From assembly GCA_963970005.1 (NCBI GenBank), contig CAXAMN010005224.1, forward strand, positions 1,294,186 through 1,358,185: 64,000 nt of DNA, written 5' to 3'. The notes under the pieces are model-generated. The model worked only from the letters and a program-made list of their open reading frames with translations. It ran no database searches and was not told where the DNA came from. The position numbers were made by a program, and so were the translations under genes. How positions within the stretch are numbered: position 1 is the first letter of the stretch; every line of letters starts with the position of its first letter. Shown in pieces: positions 10,674 through 21,689 of this stretch. This DNA is from Durusdinium trenchii. Lineage: Eukaryota > Sar > Dinophyceae > Suessiales > Symbiodiniaceae.

Positions 10674-11819
10674 CATCCAGAATCCAGTTCCGTGTTCACC
10701 GAGAGGTTCTTCCCCCCCCGTCCCCGTCTTGGTCTCCGCCCGAGGCGCCGATGGCTCGATGCTCTTCCAAGTGGTGATCTCCCCGAGTCGTGTGACCTTC
10801 GCACAAACGTTGCCCCCGACCTTTGCAATAATCCCCACGATCCAATCCTCTCCACAGGGGCGTAAGGCATTCCTTAGGCAACAAGTGTGCCATCATCTGC
10901 TGGCCATGCTCTTCCAAGTCCGGAAGGTGAAGTCTTTTTACATGAACAAACACATCTCCAGAAACATCATAGTAGGCGGTCCAAGTGTCGCCTGAATTCC
11001 GGTATCTTCTCCAAAGAGCATCTCCAAGCGCCCAGTCTTGTGCCCGGGATTGGCAAACTCCCCTGCTGGCAATTGACCGACCGACCCATTGGCCAGGCCA
11101 TATTGCTGCATGTACACCGGGCCATGCGTGTGCTTCTGGAGGCCTCAGGGAGGTCGTTTCATGGACCGGCTTGCATGGACCGGCGGTTGAATTTGGATGT
11201 CTTTTCACGTCTTTTCACACTATCATCCTTGCAGCTCCGGATATTACTTCCAGAACTAGTCCTCTCAGTTGGAAGGTGGATGCTGGGAGGAAAATGAAAA
11301 ACTGAAGGCCAGGCACCGCAGGCACATCACCAGAAAGACAGTTTTTTCCTGTCGAAGCGAACAACACCTTAATTGTGGAATAATTTTCATCAAACATCCT
11401 CAAGCATCCGCCTTCTCCCCTTCTGCACCCCTCTGCCCTCCCAATCTCTCTCCTTCGCCAAGCCGCCGATGTCCTTCAGCCGCGGATGATACCGCCAAGC
11501 CGCGGACGCTTGATGGTCTCCCGTGCCGGTGCGGTGGTGATCCCTCCAGGGACCCTCCGCCTCCTGGGAGCGACCCACGGTCTTTCGGTGCTTTCGGTGC
11601 GTTCGGTGAACGGAGTAGGAGTTACAGGACCGTGTACGCAACTTTACAAATTAGATGCAGAAAACGGCCGTCCAACTGGATCCATGTAGCAGGGTAAGGA
11701 CCTCGGGGCACGGCAGTCACCTCCAGACTTCCTTCGGAGCAAGATGATGCTTCGGTGCGCTCCTCTCGAAGTTCCACCATCTCTCGTGGCACGGGGTACG
11801 TGTACTTGGCGTACTCCTC
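10674..11819 (-). CDS. Unidentified gene, five exons
   Basis: Exons from high to low: 11721-11819 (33 codons, phase 0, acceptor CGCTAG, donor GTGACT), 11396-11563 (56 codons, phase 0, acceptor CTCCCAG), about 11181-11282 (acceptor TTTTCCTCCCAG), 10954-11143, and 10674-10872 (199 bases, donor GTAAGA). Phase carries from 11721 to 11563 and from 10954 to 10872 over an 81-base intron. The peptides are hydrophilic and look like ordinary soluble protein (EEYAKYTYPVPREMVE, NPGHKTGRLEMLFGED, DWIVGIIAKVGGNVCAK). No family is recognised. The gene continues below 10674, because exon 10674-10872 ends in a near-perfect donor. The weak point is exon 11181-11282, whose gap to the next exon would be only 37 bases, too short for a normal intron; that border is probably misplaced. 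Confidence 0.55.
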
Positions 11820-12317
11820 CTAGCGGGCAGGAGTAAGACCTAACCGACACCGGGAGACGGCCATTGTCATGTTTGAAGGGCAGGCGATAGAACATCATCT
11901 GTGAGTGACTTGCGTAGCCGGTGACACTGGATGGCGAATCATAATTCCTATAAGAATGGTGTTCCGTGGCGGGACTGGTAAAAGCGGCGTACTTAAGTCA
12001 ACCCACCTCGCGTAAAGTCAACTCGCTGCATGGGCACAAGGATTCAGCGAGAAGTCAACCCACTCGCGTGAAGTTGCTTCATTTTGGTCAAAGCACTATG
12101 GGCCCACTTGAAAAATGAGCACGGCAGGAAAGATAGGAAAGTGATATGTTCAAGGAAAAGTGAGCGCACACTGTTATGGCTGGCATTTGGCCTTGCTTTC
12201 TGGATGTTTCAAGCCCAAATCTCAATGGCACAGCACCATTCACATCATTCACACATATTCACACCAACGCACAACTTAGAGAATAGGTTGCATGCACACA
12301 CAAACACACACAAGTGA

Positions 12318-12575
12318 CTATAGGCCTCTGCGCGAGCCCCGCGCGACCCTGCGCGAGGTTCGCGTGAGCACGACTCCTACAGTCGCCCTACAGCTTCCTA
12401 CAGTCAACCAAAACAGAAGCAGCAGGAGCAGCAGCAGCCAACCAGAAGCAGCAGCAGCAGTGGAGCATGGGCGCAAGGAGCTCTGCATCAAAACTGTCAC
12501 AAATCCTTGACCCTTCACCCCTGTGGAAGCTGCCCTCCCCCAAAGAACACACTCATAAATACAAACAAGTGACAA
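12318..12575 (-). CDS. Leucine-rich ORF over a CTG/CAG repeat, doubtful
   Basis: A CAG-type repeat at 12420-12465 reads on the minus strand as a run of leucines followed by FWLTVG, which imitates a membrane segment within an 85-residue frame. The hydrophobic stretch comes from the triplet repeat. No splice sites or motif support it. It may be coding only by chance. Confidence 0.15.
   Translation of the reverse strand: MSLVCIYECVLWGRAASTGVKGQGFVTVLMQSSLRPCSTAAAASGWLLLLLLLLFWLTVGSCRATVGVVLTRTSRRVARGSRRGL
12415..12466 (+). repeat. AGC (CAG) trinucleotide repeat
   Basis: Interrupted run of AGC/CAG triplets (AGCAGGAGCAGCAGCAGC and AGCAGCAGCAGCAG). Confidence 0.85.
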
Positions 12576-12958
12576 TCAGGCACACCATGGGCACAACGCA
12601 AAACATGGGTTATAGATCAGTACAATCTATGCTTAGACATCCCTGTGGAGTGCACGACTTTACACAAGCTGAGTCGACTTAACGCTAGTACCTAGTAGTG
12701 GGTAGGGGCAACCAAACATGTTATCTCCATGTATGGATTCGCCCCAAAAAGGATCTCAAATTGGTGCACCCCAAAAACTGACAAGCATCGTTGATCAAAG
12801 AATTGCTTTCTCCGCATTGCTTGGAGAAGGTTCCAGATTCCTTTGTGACATTTGTAGCCCAGCTAAGGCTTCAAACTGACAAAGGGGCGATATTGATATC
12901 TATAATAGTCTACAATAGACAAATACAACGAGGGAAAGCACACATACACACATCATAC

Positions 12959-13199
12959 CATTCGTTGCCGAGGAAAAAATATCCTTGCCGTTTCTCTCCT
13001 GGCTGATCTCTGGGGCATCTCGGTGATAAGTGTGCATTGCAAAGCCCGTGTGACTTCCCACCGTGGCGCCATACCACGCGGTCCACAACTGTTGCGCCGG
13101 CGCGTAAAGCAAATAGCCATAGCCCGCGGAGCGCTGGGCAAACCATGCCGTCAAGGGATAGGATCCCCAAATTCCAGTGTTTGGAGCGGTGGTGCTCTC
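12959..13199 (-). CDS. Unidentified internal exon, 241 bp
   Basis: A long pyrimidine tract and TGTCAG acceptor precede position 13199, and a GTATGA donor follows 12959. The exon encodes 80 codons plus one base with no stop. The peptide is rich in aromatic and small residues (TAWFAQRSAGYGYLLY, LWTAWYGATVGSHTGF), which suggests a packed globular or membrane-associated domain, but no family is recognised. Partner exons were not found with confidence; the next exon in the gene should lie below 12900. Confidence 0.55.
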
Positions 13200-13349
13200 C
13201 TGACACGCAAAAGGAGGGGAAGAAATGCGGGCAATGCGGGTAGGAAGAATTTCCAGGAACGTGAAGATCGTATTCGAAGATGAGGATTAACAATAGAGTA
13301 TGAGCAATAGGATGCTCGAAAAACACACACACACATAACAAGGTGACTC

Positions 13350-13445
13350 CCTAAGCAATGAGGTTGATGATGATGCTGACGAAAATGATGACGTTGATGA
13401 TGATGATGCTGATGATGAAAATGATAGTGATTTGGATATGATGTT
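13350..13445 (+). repeat. GAT/GAC trinucleotide repeat
   Basis: Interrupted GATGATGAT and GACGAAAATGATGAC units over about 90 bases. The minus strand reads as serine- or histidine-rich low-complexity frames, which are not gene evidence. Confidence 0.85.
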
Positions 13446-14140
13446 TTTGTGGATACCCGCAAACATCACTGAACAAGCACGTCTATATACCTACGACCCA
13501 CTTCCAATTCCAAGACGGTGATGATCCGCGCCTCAGGTCGGCTGTCCGCCTTTAGCCCAATGCCAAAGGAATACAACAGCGTTCCAGCCGCACTAAACGA
13601 AAAAATCATGACTCCAAATGTCCTGGTACTGCTTCCCAATCTGCCAGGGCGTTCTTTGCCGAGTCATGGTGCTGGTGTTCACTTCGCAAACTGCCAAGAC
13701 CATCGCAGCCTTGTCTAAATGGCTATTCGTGTGCCTCAGTGGTGACCGGGAAACAGAGTGAGAGCGTCATAAAACCCAGGTCAACTTGTTTCGACCTGGT
13801 GCCACCCCAAACAGCACATTGCATCTGTCGTCGCAGTTCAAGTGGAGGTGCAAACTACAACTGGTTCTTGTCCAACTGAGATCAAAATAAGAATTTGTTT
13901 TGGATCCCAGCGACTTGCCGGATGGAAGAACCAAACACGGTGTTCAGCCTGAAAAGTGCGTTGTTCAACACTTCTCTATATATTATACATAATATCCATA
14001 TCCCAGGTCCACAAAACCAGGACACTCACTACATCTTCTTACTATAGTATCGAAACCTAGCTGTTGAAACAAACCAGAAAACATAGTTAACATGTACAAA
14101 CGCCTTATTTACAGAATTCATCCATTCGGTGCCGATGTTC

Positions 14141-14323
14141 CTAAGATCCCACGTGCCACGCCTCAGGTAAAGGGCCTAGTGACTCGACCCATGGATGCCA
14201 ATACTTCGCGCAGAGCATGCCGAGCACTCCGTCCTCAGTCACATCCACTCCGCCTGCACGGACGAAGCCCTCAAAAGCCACGCTGGACTCCAAGATTGCG
14301 GCACCTGACCGGAATTCCGGCAT
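14141..14323 (-). CDS. Unidentified ORF, possible exon
   Basis: A 60-codon minus frame with good codon composition (AILESSVAFEGFVRAGG, DVTEDGVLGMLC). No clear splice sites or family. It lies just before the AT-rich block and could be the edge of an older gene. Confidence 0.3.
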   Translation of the reverse strand: MPEFRSGAAILESSVAFEGFVRAGGVDVTEDGVLGMLCAKYWHPWVESLGPLPEAWHVGS

Positions 14324-14399
14324 GCGGGGTTGTCCGACAAACCCAAAAGTTAATTACATATCCAATACAAGATATGTAAATAAAGAGAGCTGGCCACTT

Positions 14400-15855
14400 T
14401 GACCGTGTTTCTTTTTTCCTGGGTTCATTTATAGTCAATACAGCAAAGTATATAGCATAGGAGGAACAATATAAAGATGTGGTGGAGTTGTGAAAGTTGT
14501 GATTTTGCAAGGTTTTGATGTATTTGTTGATGATATGACATTGATAGGATTGTGAAAGTTGTGATGCTATAAGGTTTTGCATTATTTGTAGCTGGTAAGT
14601 AGCTGTTTACTTATGTATTTAACATGAGAATTAAGTATTTACTGAAAAACTTATATGTAAACCGATTCCATGCAAGTCCTATGCAAAATTGTTTTTAAAG
14701 TTATCTTGTGAGTTGTGTTGCTCTCATTGACTGCAAATTGATAAGTACATCAGATTCAGAAGGTAAAGAGTTGCAAATCCTGAATGATCTAGTTTGATTG
14801 TGGTTGGATTCAAATTCAAAATGGTTCAATTCTATTGTAATTAGGTGTCAGTTCTATTTCAAATCTCATTCAATTGAATTTTGATATTTATTAAATTCCA
14901 TATGTAGTCTATTTATTCTACCTGGAATTCCAATCCAATTCTAATTCATTTGCCTTTTAATTTCTATGTAGTTGATGTTTAAATCTAATATAATTCTAGT
15001 TGTTCTTCTAATCTGTGATCACACCCCCAGTAACACCCGCTTTCTAGAATGAAATCAAAGTTGAATTACAATTCCATTTGCATTGAATTAGAACAAAACT
15101 TGCATTGAACTAGAATCGAAAAAGAATCAAAAGAAAACTAGTCAACATTAAATTGAACAAAAAAGAATGAAACTAGACTTTAAAACAACTGAATTTGAGC
15201 TGTATAAAATTTAAACTAGCGTAAACTACAATTCAATTACAATTAAATTGAGACAAAAAAACTAAAATTGAAAATACGTTAAATTAGAACTAAAGTCGCA
15301 AAAACAAAAATAAAGTTAGGTTCAAATTCGAATTGCCCTGCAATTAACTAAGATTGAATCAACATGTCGTTCTTTAAACTAAAGCTGAACTAGAACGAAA
15401 ATAGAATTGAAATAGAATTGCTTAACCTGCAGCTCGATTAGAAATTCAATTAAAAATGAATATTGAACTTCTAGATATAGGTAATGAGTTTCAATTGAAT
15501 TAGAAATCAGTTAGACTCAATCAACTTTGATTTTAGAGTAGAAGCAAGTTCAAAACTCAATGTAGAATTAAAGTAGAACTCAATCAAGCTCAAAGTCGAA
15601 TTTCAAATCCAGATCTAAAATTAAGTTAGTTAAATGAGAATTAAATTAGAATTCAACAGAATTAAGTAATATTAAAAGGTCTACTTTTATGAACTCAATT
15701 CAACTTTTGTTGAAAAAGGGAACAAGTACGCAAAAATTGTAAGAAACTTAAAAAATGAATTAGATCTAAACTAAGTCAACTAGAAATAAAAAATGATTAT
15801 GTTTCAACTCAAACCTAAACCAACTTCCAATACAGTATAATTGAACTAGGCTTGT
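14400..15855. other. AT-rich block with a strand-composition switch
   Basis: About 1.45 kb much richer in A+T than its surroundings, built from degenerate AATTGAATTAGAA-like words. From about 14800 to 15020 the plus strand carries mainly the T-rich form (TTCTAATTCAATT-like); from about 15050 to 15850 it carries mainly the complementary A-rich form (GAATTAGAAT, GAACTAGAA). The two arms therefore resemble a long, diverged inverted repeat with its centre near 15030. No reading frame of note. Confidence 0.75.
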
Positions 15856-15924
15856 TTTAGGTGTCACGCCCACTCGCGACCCGCAGCGGCGCGCGCGTTT
15901 GGTGGAAATCATATTTCGGTTGTT

Positions 15925-15943
15925 GGGGGGGGGTGGGGGGGGG
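15925..15943 (+). repeat. Two runs of nine G separated by T
   Basis: G9-T-G9 lies between the AT-rich block and the transposase remnant. Runs of this kind can form G-quadruplexes; here this is inference only. Confidence 0.85.
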
Positions 15944-16036
15944 TTCAGTTACGTCGTTCAGTTACGTCGTTCACGGAACGTCGTCACGGAAACCAGCGGG
16001 TTCAGTTACGTCGATACGTCGTCGTCGATACGTCCA
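15944..16036 (+). repeat. TTCAGTTACGTCG short tandem repeats
   Basis: Two adjacent copies of the 13-mer at 15944 and 15957, a third near 15999, and derived ATACGTCG units follow directly after the G runs and end just before the transposase-like frame. Confidence 0.8.
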
Positions 16037-16060
16037 TAGCACCGCAGTTTTGGCAGCTCA

Positions 16061-17204
16061 ATGCGTTCGTTGTCCCTTCGTTGTTGTGTGTCTTTGTGTG
16101 TTGTGATTCTTCTTCGTTTGACTCGTCGTGACTCGTCTTTTGTCTTTCCGTCTTCGTTGTTAATTTTTTACTTGGACAGTTTGCTGGACCTGGCGACGTC
16201 GGTCAAGGATTCACTAGGTGTAGCCGCGCTCGACATTTGTTTAGATCCGGACCGGTGGGTTTTAGAATTCGATTCTCTCGAGGTGTACGGTGAATTTTTG
16301 TGGTTGTGTTGGGTGTCCGTGTGGGACCAATTCAACAGACAATCGTTCGTACCACCGACGGTCACGGCCGCGTTGTTTGTTTCGAGTCGGCGACTTCTTC
16401 GTTTTCGCGACTTGTCGGTGGCTGCCATGCCGGAATGTCTGGCACGGTGCGTTCAACGGGTCGCACACCGTCTCCAAGCGATCTTCCTCAGAAGAGCTTT
16501 GGAAGCACGGAGTATTGATGTCGTGGTTCTATTTTTTAGCACTGACAAGTACTACGGGGAGATTCGATTGATGAAAACAAAACATTTTTCGGAGAGTCTC
16601 GGAAATGTTACCTCCCTGAGGCAACTCCAAGTCCTCGTACTTTGCATTCCTCAAGAAGTTGAAGCCTGGAAATCTGGCCATGTGGGCCAAAGGGTGCCCA
16701 AGTACTTCTTGCTAATTTACATACGGATTGCGGGTGCCAGTCAGAGGGGATTGTCGAAGCTGTGCATTGCTAAGTTGCCTTATGTGTTGGTGGCTCCAAA
16801 AGCGAAGCCACCGGTGGAGTCGAAACAAGATGTGCAGGCTTCGAGATTGTTCGCTCGCATCAACGCTGGCACCACATGCTACACCGATGGCAACCGGTCT
16901 TGGAAAGCTGTCGCCAAGGATGTCAAGAAGCAGATTTTGGTGAAATCCGTCAGCCACCGAAATGCGCAATTCACGAAGAACCTCAAGGGCCCCAAGCGCA
17001 AGGGCGCTTCTGCTATCGGTGGGACTCAGCAATTAGATCGATGCTGGCACCACTTGAAGCGCTTCGTTGCTTGCAACCTCAAGACGAAGGTCAAGAGGCA
17101 GATCAATGCTGCTATCTTGGACAAAGCATGACAAAGCGTTCCAGTTTGTGTGGAGGTACAATGCCTCCACGCAAGATGCCACGGAAAGACTGGCGTCCTT
17201 GTAA
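16061..17204 (+). pseudogene. ISXO2/IS1595-like DDE transposase, frameshifted remnant
   Basis: The frame 16061-17131 (356 residues) carries a recognisable catalytic C-terminal part from about 16730: CYTDGNRSW (first acidic residue), a following SVSH, then GTQQLDRCWHHLKRF, the region that holds the last acidic residue. In the bacterial ISXO2/IS1595 family this is usually E (N-T-I-E-x-x-W); here it is D. The frame stops at 17131, but the next frame continues with FQFVWRYNASTQD, the usual end of this family (F/W-R-Y/F-N), and stops at 17202-17204. The word ACAAAGC is duplicated at 17121 and 17131, so a 10-base duplication probably caused the break. The first 220 residues show no clear zinc-ribbon and may be decayed or wrongly framed. 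DDE transposases of this type cut and paste DNA; this copy should be inactive. Confidence 0.7.
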
Positions 17205-17539
17205 CCTGAGTTGTGCGAAGAAAAGTCGGTTTGCAACTTTTTGGGGGTTGGACAGAAACGTACACTTGTAAATCCCCTTAGAATTTCAGATCAACGTCCA
17301 AAAAAGCGGGGAATTGTGGAGCGAAATGAACATGCGAACATATGGGACAACATTGAAAACATTGTGAAGGACCATGGATGCATTTCAAATGACCTGAGTG
17401 CTGTGTGCACGACTACGCGGGTCACTCGGGGTCGTGTTACCTTGTTTTACTTAGAACGCGGTTAGGTTTGAATTGAACTTGTTAGAATTGAGTGAGAAGT
17501 ACGAGACAGAACTGGTATGCAAAAAGTTATCACAAACCA

Positions 17540-17815
17540 TCAAAGACCAAAAACAAAACTGCAAACCCCATGAACCATCCCAAGACTTCAAACACAGGGT
17601 GTACAGTTTTGTTTTTGTTGTGGTTTTCTCGAGGTTGTGTTCATTTTCAAAGTTGCAAAAGCATGAACAAATTCTCTGGCCATGGGGCCAGCAGTTTTTT
17701 TAGTTGTTTTGTTTCCCCTCAAAAACAAAAACAAAACTGCGGACCTCATTGGGGCCTCTCTCCTGTCTGACTCTCTGGCCATGCGGTCTGCAGTTTTATG
17801 TTTTTTGTTTGTCAA
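17540..17815 (+). repeat. AAAACAAAACTGC inverted-repeat cluster
   Basis: The word AAAACAAAACTG occurs at about 17549 and 17732, and its reverse complement (CAGTTTTGTTTT or close variants) at about 17604, 17691 and 17791, giving consecutive hairpin-capable pairs. No coding frame is supported. Confidence 0.7.
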
Positions 17816-18170
17816 GGCTTTTGAAGTTTTGTTCTGTTTGAGGTTGTCTATCGTTTTTGGGAATTGCATTGATTGTAAGCAGATGCTCACAGATGCTCAC
17901 AAAGACACTGTTTTGCGCACGCTGGTGGTAGCCTGTTCTGTAAAAAGGGGCCCACACATCACTGAACAAGCTGACTTGTTCAAATTGAATGAATTCAATA
18001 TAAACTTCCGACAGCAAACAAACTGCAGCCAGGTCAACACAGATCGTCTTACTTTGTCTCTACCCAGCAAACCCCTCCTAGAAACAAACCTGCAGGCCCG
18101 CGGTTGTGTTTTGACCGTAGCGCTAATATAGTAGTTTTAGAATGTATTAGACAGTACTGGTACAGAATGG
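17816..18170. other. No feature seen
   Basis: Unremarkable sequence with short frames on both strands (17682-18131 plus is the longest) and no motif. Confidence 0.4.
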
Positions 18171-18375
18171 CTACTAGTAGTATTGGTCCAAATTGGTCCT
18201 ACTAGTAGGAGTAGTAGTCGTCGCCGTTGTCGTCGTGGTGCCGGTGGTAGGGGTAGTGGTAGTAGTAGTAGTAGTAGTGGTAGTAGTAGTAGCGTCGTCG
18301 TCGTCGTCGTAATAGTAATATAGTATTCACAACAACAACAACAACAACCACGACGACGACAACAACAACATGGAA
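18171..18375 (+). repeat. CTACTAGTAG pair and TAG/CGT/AAC triplet microsatellite
   Basis: Palindrome CTACTAGTAG at 18171 and 18200, followed by runs of TAG, then CGT, then AAC and ACG triplets up to about 18370. Confidence 0.85.
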
Positions 18376-18690
18376 ACTCCTTCTCTTATTGGGATGGCAA
18401 ACTCAGCGGTATAAACTACTGTAAAAGGTCTCTCCCCAAAATTAGGAACCCCCCTGGGACCCCCTGCCCTCAAACACTTGGATTTGCTTGCATGTCTATA
18501 TAACACTATGGAATGAAGGAACCGTTGTGACAGGAAACGTGTTCGAATCACGACCCATCAGGGAACTTGTCGCCAAGATCTTCTACCAATTCCAGACACT
18601 CCATGGGACTGGCATATTTGCTTACATTGGGGTGGTTCAGGGGTCAATGTGGGCATATATTCCATACAGAGCGCCCAGGAATTATAGTTT

Positions 18691-18789
18691 GACTCACTCA
18701 CGTGGAAGTGGATGGTATAGTCAAGTGCGTTGGGAAGACTATTGTACTTTTTACCAACAGCGGCATGTCCACTTCCATGTTAGTGAGTC
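18691..18789. mobile_element. MITE-like element, family 1
   Basis: 99 bp with terminal inverted repeats of 22 bases that differ at two positions (GACTCACT at the outer end, GTGGAAGTGGA at the inner end of the left arm). There is no coding capacity. Related copies are at 22418, 26967, 33855 and 43385. Confidence 0.7.
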
Positions 18790-19330
18790 GCAGGAGTCGC
18801 AGTGTGTTCGAAAGGTTGAACTAATCCACCGCTGGTCCGCTGGTTTTGGAATAAAGTCAAGTATTTTTCTTGTGCATGAGGAATTCCTCACTGGTGATTC
18901 CTTTTAGGTGTCTGCATTCCAATCGGCGCGAGACAATGGTCCTATCGCTTTGGGGAGGTGTTTCGGCGTCCAATCGCCGCTCCACGGAGCGGTGACCAAT
19001 GGCGACCAAAGCCATGGGACTCAGGAGCTCAACCGTGGTGGGCTCCACGGTGGTGTTCTGCCCCAACACCCGGTGTTCGGCCCAAAACCGCAGAAACCCA
19101 GGGTGTTGGCTCGTTGAAAAGGTTCCATGGCGCTGGTGTGACTCCTCTAATCCATTTCTGTGATGCAGTGATGCCCTCTCTCAAACAATCATGGAAATGG
19201 CCCCGCGGCAGACCAGTCATGCCCCGGTTTACGACCATCTTCCACATCCTTCAGAAGGGTTTCTATGTCTTGATGCGGGAGTCAAACATCAACCCTGCGG
19301 ATCTTCGCACTGCCAGTAGTCATGGCCAGC

Positions 19331-19439
19331 CTTGTGGCCCGATCTTCAGCTTGCTCGCATAGACACGTCCTTCTGAGCCAGCAGCATCCCTTTTGCCATA
19401 CTTGGTGTCTGCGGTCCATGAGAAGTACACCGTGTCGGC
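19331..19439 (-). CDS. Unidentified exon
   Basis: 36 codons plus one base from acceptor CCTCCAG, ending before a possible GC donor. Codons are well balanced and the peptide is hydrophilic (TVYFSWTADTKYGKRD, SEGRVYASKLKIG). No family is recognised. Further minus frames at 19029-19247 and 18857-19069 may be other exons of the same gene, with weaker support. Confidence 0.4.
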
Positions 19440-19566
19440 CTGGAGGGGTTCAGCAGCTTCAGCCAGGTTTCAGTTGGGAATGATTTGACCCGCAAGCCGC
19501 AAACACCAAGTGAGTGGCCAACGTGAAAGCGTGGTGCCGCAGGCCTGTGAATACATGTCATACCCC

Positions 19567-19684
19567 ACGCTCTATGGGACTGGCGTATTGACCAATCAGT
19601 TGTGCGTGTGTTTCTTTGTGTTCTTTTTTGCCCAGGTCCATCTATTGGTAATTTAAGGGTAAACACACCAGTCCCATGGAGCGT
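19567..19684. mobile_element. MITE-like element, family 2
   Basis: 118 bp bounded by 20-base inverted repeats (ACGCTCTATGGGACTGG at the left, its complement with two changes at the right). Partial copies of the same end occur near 18595 (CCATGGGACTGG) and 19127. There is no coding capacity. Confidence 0.7.
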
Positions 19685-19899
19685 CTGCGAAGAGAACCCC
19701 ATCAAGCAGAATCATGACCCTCATAATGATCAGATGTATTTTTGGAGAAGACCTGATCAGAATCAAGAAAACAACCATCCAACTTCTTTGACTCCTGATC
19801 CTATGTCACTCCAACGTCCTGGGCCATCGAGCATGCGAGCTGGGTCGTTTTGCACCCAGCGGACGGGTCGTCCGCTAGATGTTCAAATGGTTTAAAAAC

Positions 19900-21689
19900 C
19901 TGAAGGTGTTGCACCCATGGCACCCATGTAATAATTATTACAGCCAATAGTATATATCATATCGAATGTTAATTTGTGGCTTCATGATATCATTCTGTCA
20001 TTACACAGATTCAGAGACCATATACACTAGCACCCCATGGCTGTGAGGGTCAATGTCCTTTAATTAATATCCTTCAATGTGTAGGTCTTGTGGCTGGTAC
20101 AAGACAAACAACATGGGTATGGCCGGTATGGCTCCGTATGGCTGTGTTTTTTTTTTAATGGTTCTTTGCATGTTTGATCTTCGCGAAACCAACACCACTT
20201 CCTCAGCCACCAAAACTTACATGCCAAAGGTGCTTAGGTTCTTAAAGTTCTTACGTGGTAAGAAATGTCTGAAAAAGCTTGGGCGTGCTCCCAACGCATG
20301 TTCATTCTCCCAACCAACAACCCTCCTCCCAGTCTTCCGCGCCTTTGTCCGATCAGACACGCCCTGCATGGGTGAGGGCCCGCGGAAGAGGTGTCCATGA
20401 CGAGCTGGACCTGCAAGGAGAGAAGCGGAGCCCTCGAAGGAGGGTCGGAGTCCCAAATCCTGGACTTTCACCATGCAAATCCGGAAAATGATACATATCA
20501 TATACATCTCCATCAGGATCCACGGCTCAGTCAACCCGAACCATGGCGGAGGTTGAAGTCTTGGGGATTGGATTTGACTTCTGAGGCTTCGGGATACTTC
20601 TGAGGCTTCGGGATATACCTGGACTCTGGACCATCCAATGGGTGCCCCACGACCCTGCACTACTTATAAGGATCTCCATGGGACACCCGATGGTGGTATG
20701 TGACCCAAGGAGACCCACACGACGGGGCGATGAAAATCATCAAACGTAACCAGAACCCGTCCATACACACACTGGCAGGTACCTGGACCATGGACCCAAA
20801 GTGATTCATGATGCATGGAGTTGTAATTAGGTGTTATAAGGTGACAAACATGATAATCAACCAACAACACGTGAGAAAAACACCATGGGAAGGATGGTAC
20901 CCTTTCATGGCAAAACACCTCTGACATGCCCCACTCATTTTCGATCGCCATCACCCCGATGGACTGCAACAGTCCATCGTGCGTGCGTGGCGTGAAAGCT
21001 TTCGGTAAAGGACTTGACCGAAAAGATCCGAAAAGACACACACCAGCAAAGACCAGTTGCAGCTCTGGCTTTCACAAATTTACATAATAATAGTGAGTGC
21101 CTTGTGAGCTGTAAGATATGGCTCGATAGATTCATCACCAAGAATCAGAAAGTGCCTTAAATCCCATGTTTGCTGTTCCCACGTCCATATGAATAGACGT
21201 GCAGTCGATCTCAAACATGTTCAAAAACACCTAAACTAATAGGAAGTTGGGCGTTCCCTTTTGTGCCGACTCTAGTCTAGTGCCCACAAATCGTGTTCGC
21301 TACTACCGGTCTTCTCGTCATTCCGAAAAATCGTGGCCTGCAATGAGCTCGGGCAAGCAAATGGTCGACACTGTCAGGGGCCCATAGACCTGAACAGCTG
21401 AGACTGACCGGCGCTGAGAATGCTGGAATCCACTCACCTGGCGCTGTAGACCAGCGAAGAGGTCCTAAACCCTCACCTTCCAGGTCCGTTCAGAAGAGGG
21501 TCCCAGGATTTCTCGGGCGGTGACCTGAGAAGACGGCACGCCTGAAGCAGGTGTCTCTCATCTGGAGCTTTGATTCCTACTGAGGAATCAAGGGATCCAG
21601 TACCTCCGAGGCGGTACTGGGAGTTTTCTCAGGGCCAGGTTCCCCAAATTTCAGTCTTGGTGCCCCGCCCATGCCCCGCCATGTCCCGC
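19900..21689. other. No confident gene
   Basis: Open frames up to 147 codons exist (20217-20660 minus, 20664-21041 minus) but lack motifs and usable splice sites. 20585-20625 contains a direct repeat of CTTCTGAGGCTTCGGGATA. Confidence 0.35.

Noticed and set aside
13300..13470. Serine/histidine-rich minus frames
   Set aside because: Translations of the GAT trinucleotide repeat.
16168..16477. Minus-strand frames over the transposase region
   Set aside because: They are antisense shadows of the plus-strand frame and show no motif.
18520..18560. tRNA-like T arm (GTGTTCGAATCAC)
   Set aside because: No D arm, anticodon arm or acceptor stem pairs at the required distance upstream or downstream.
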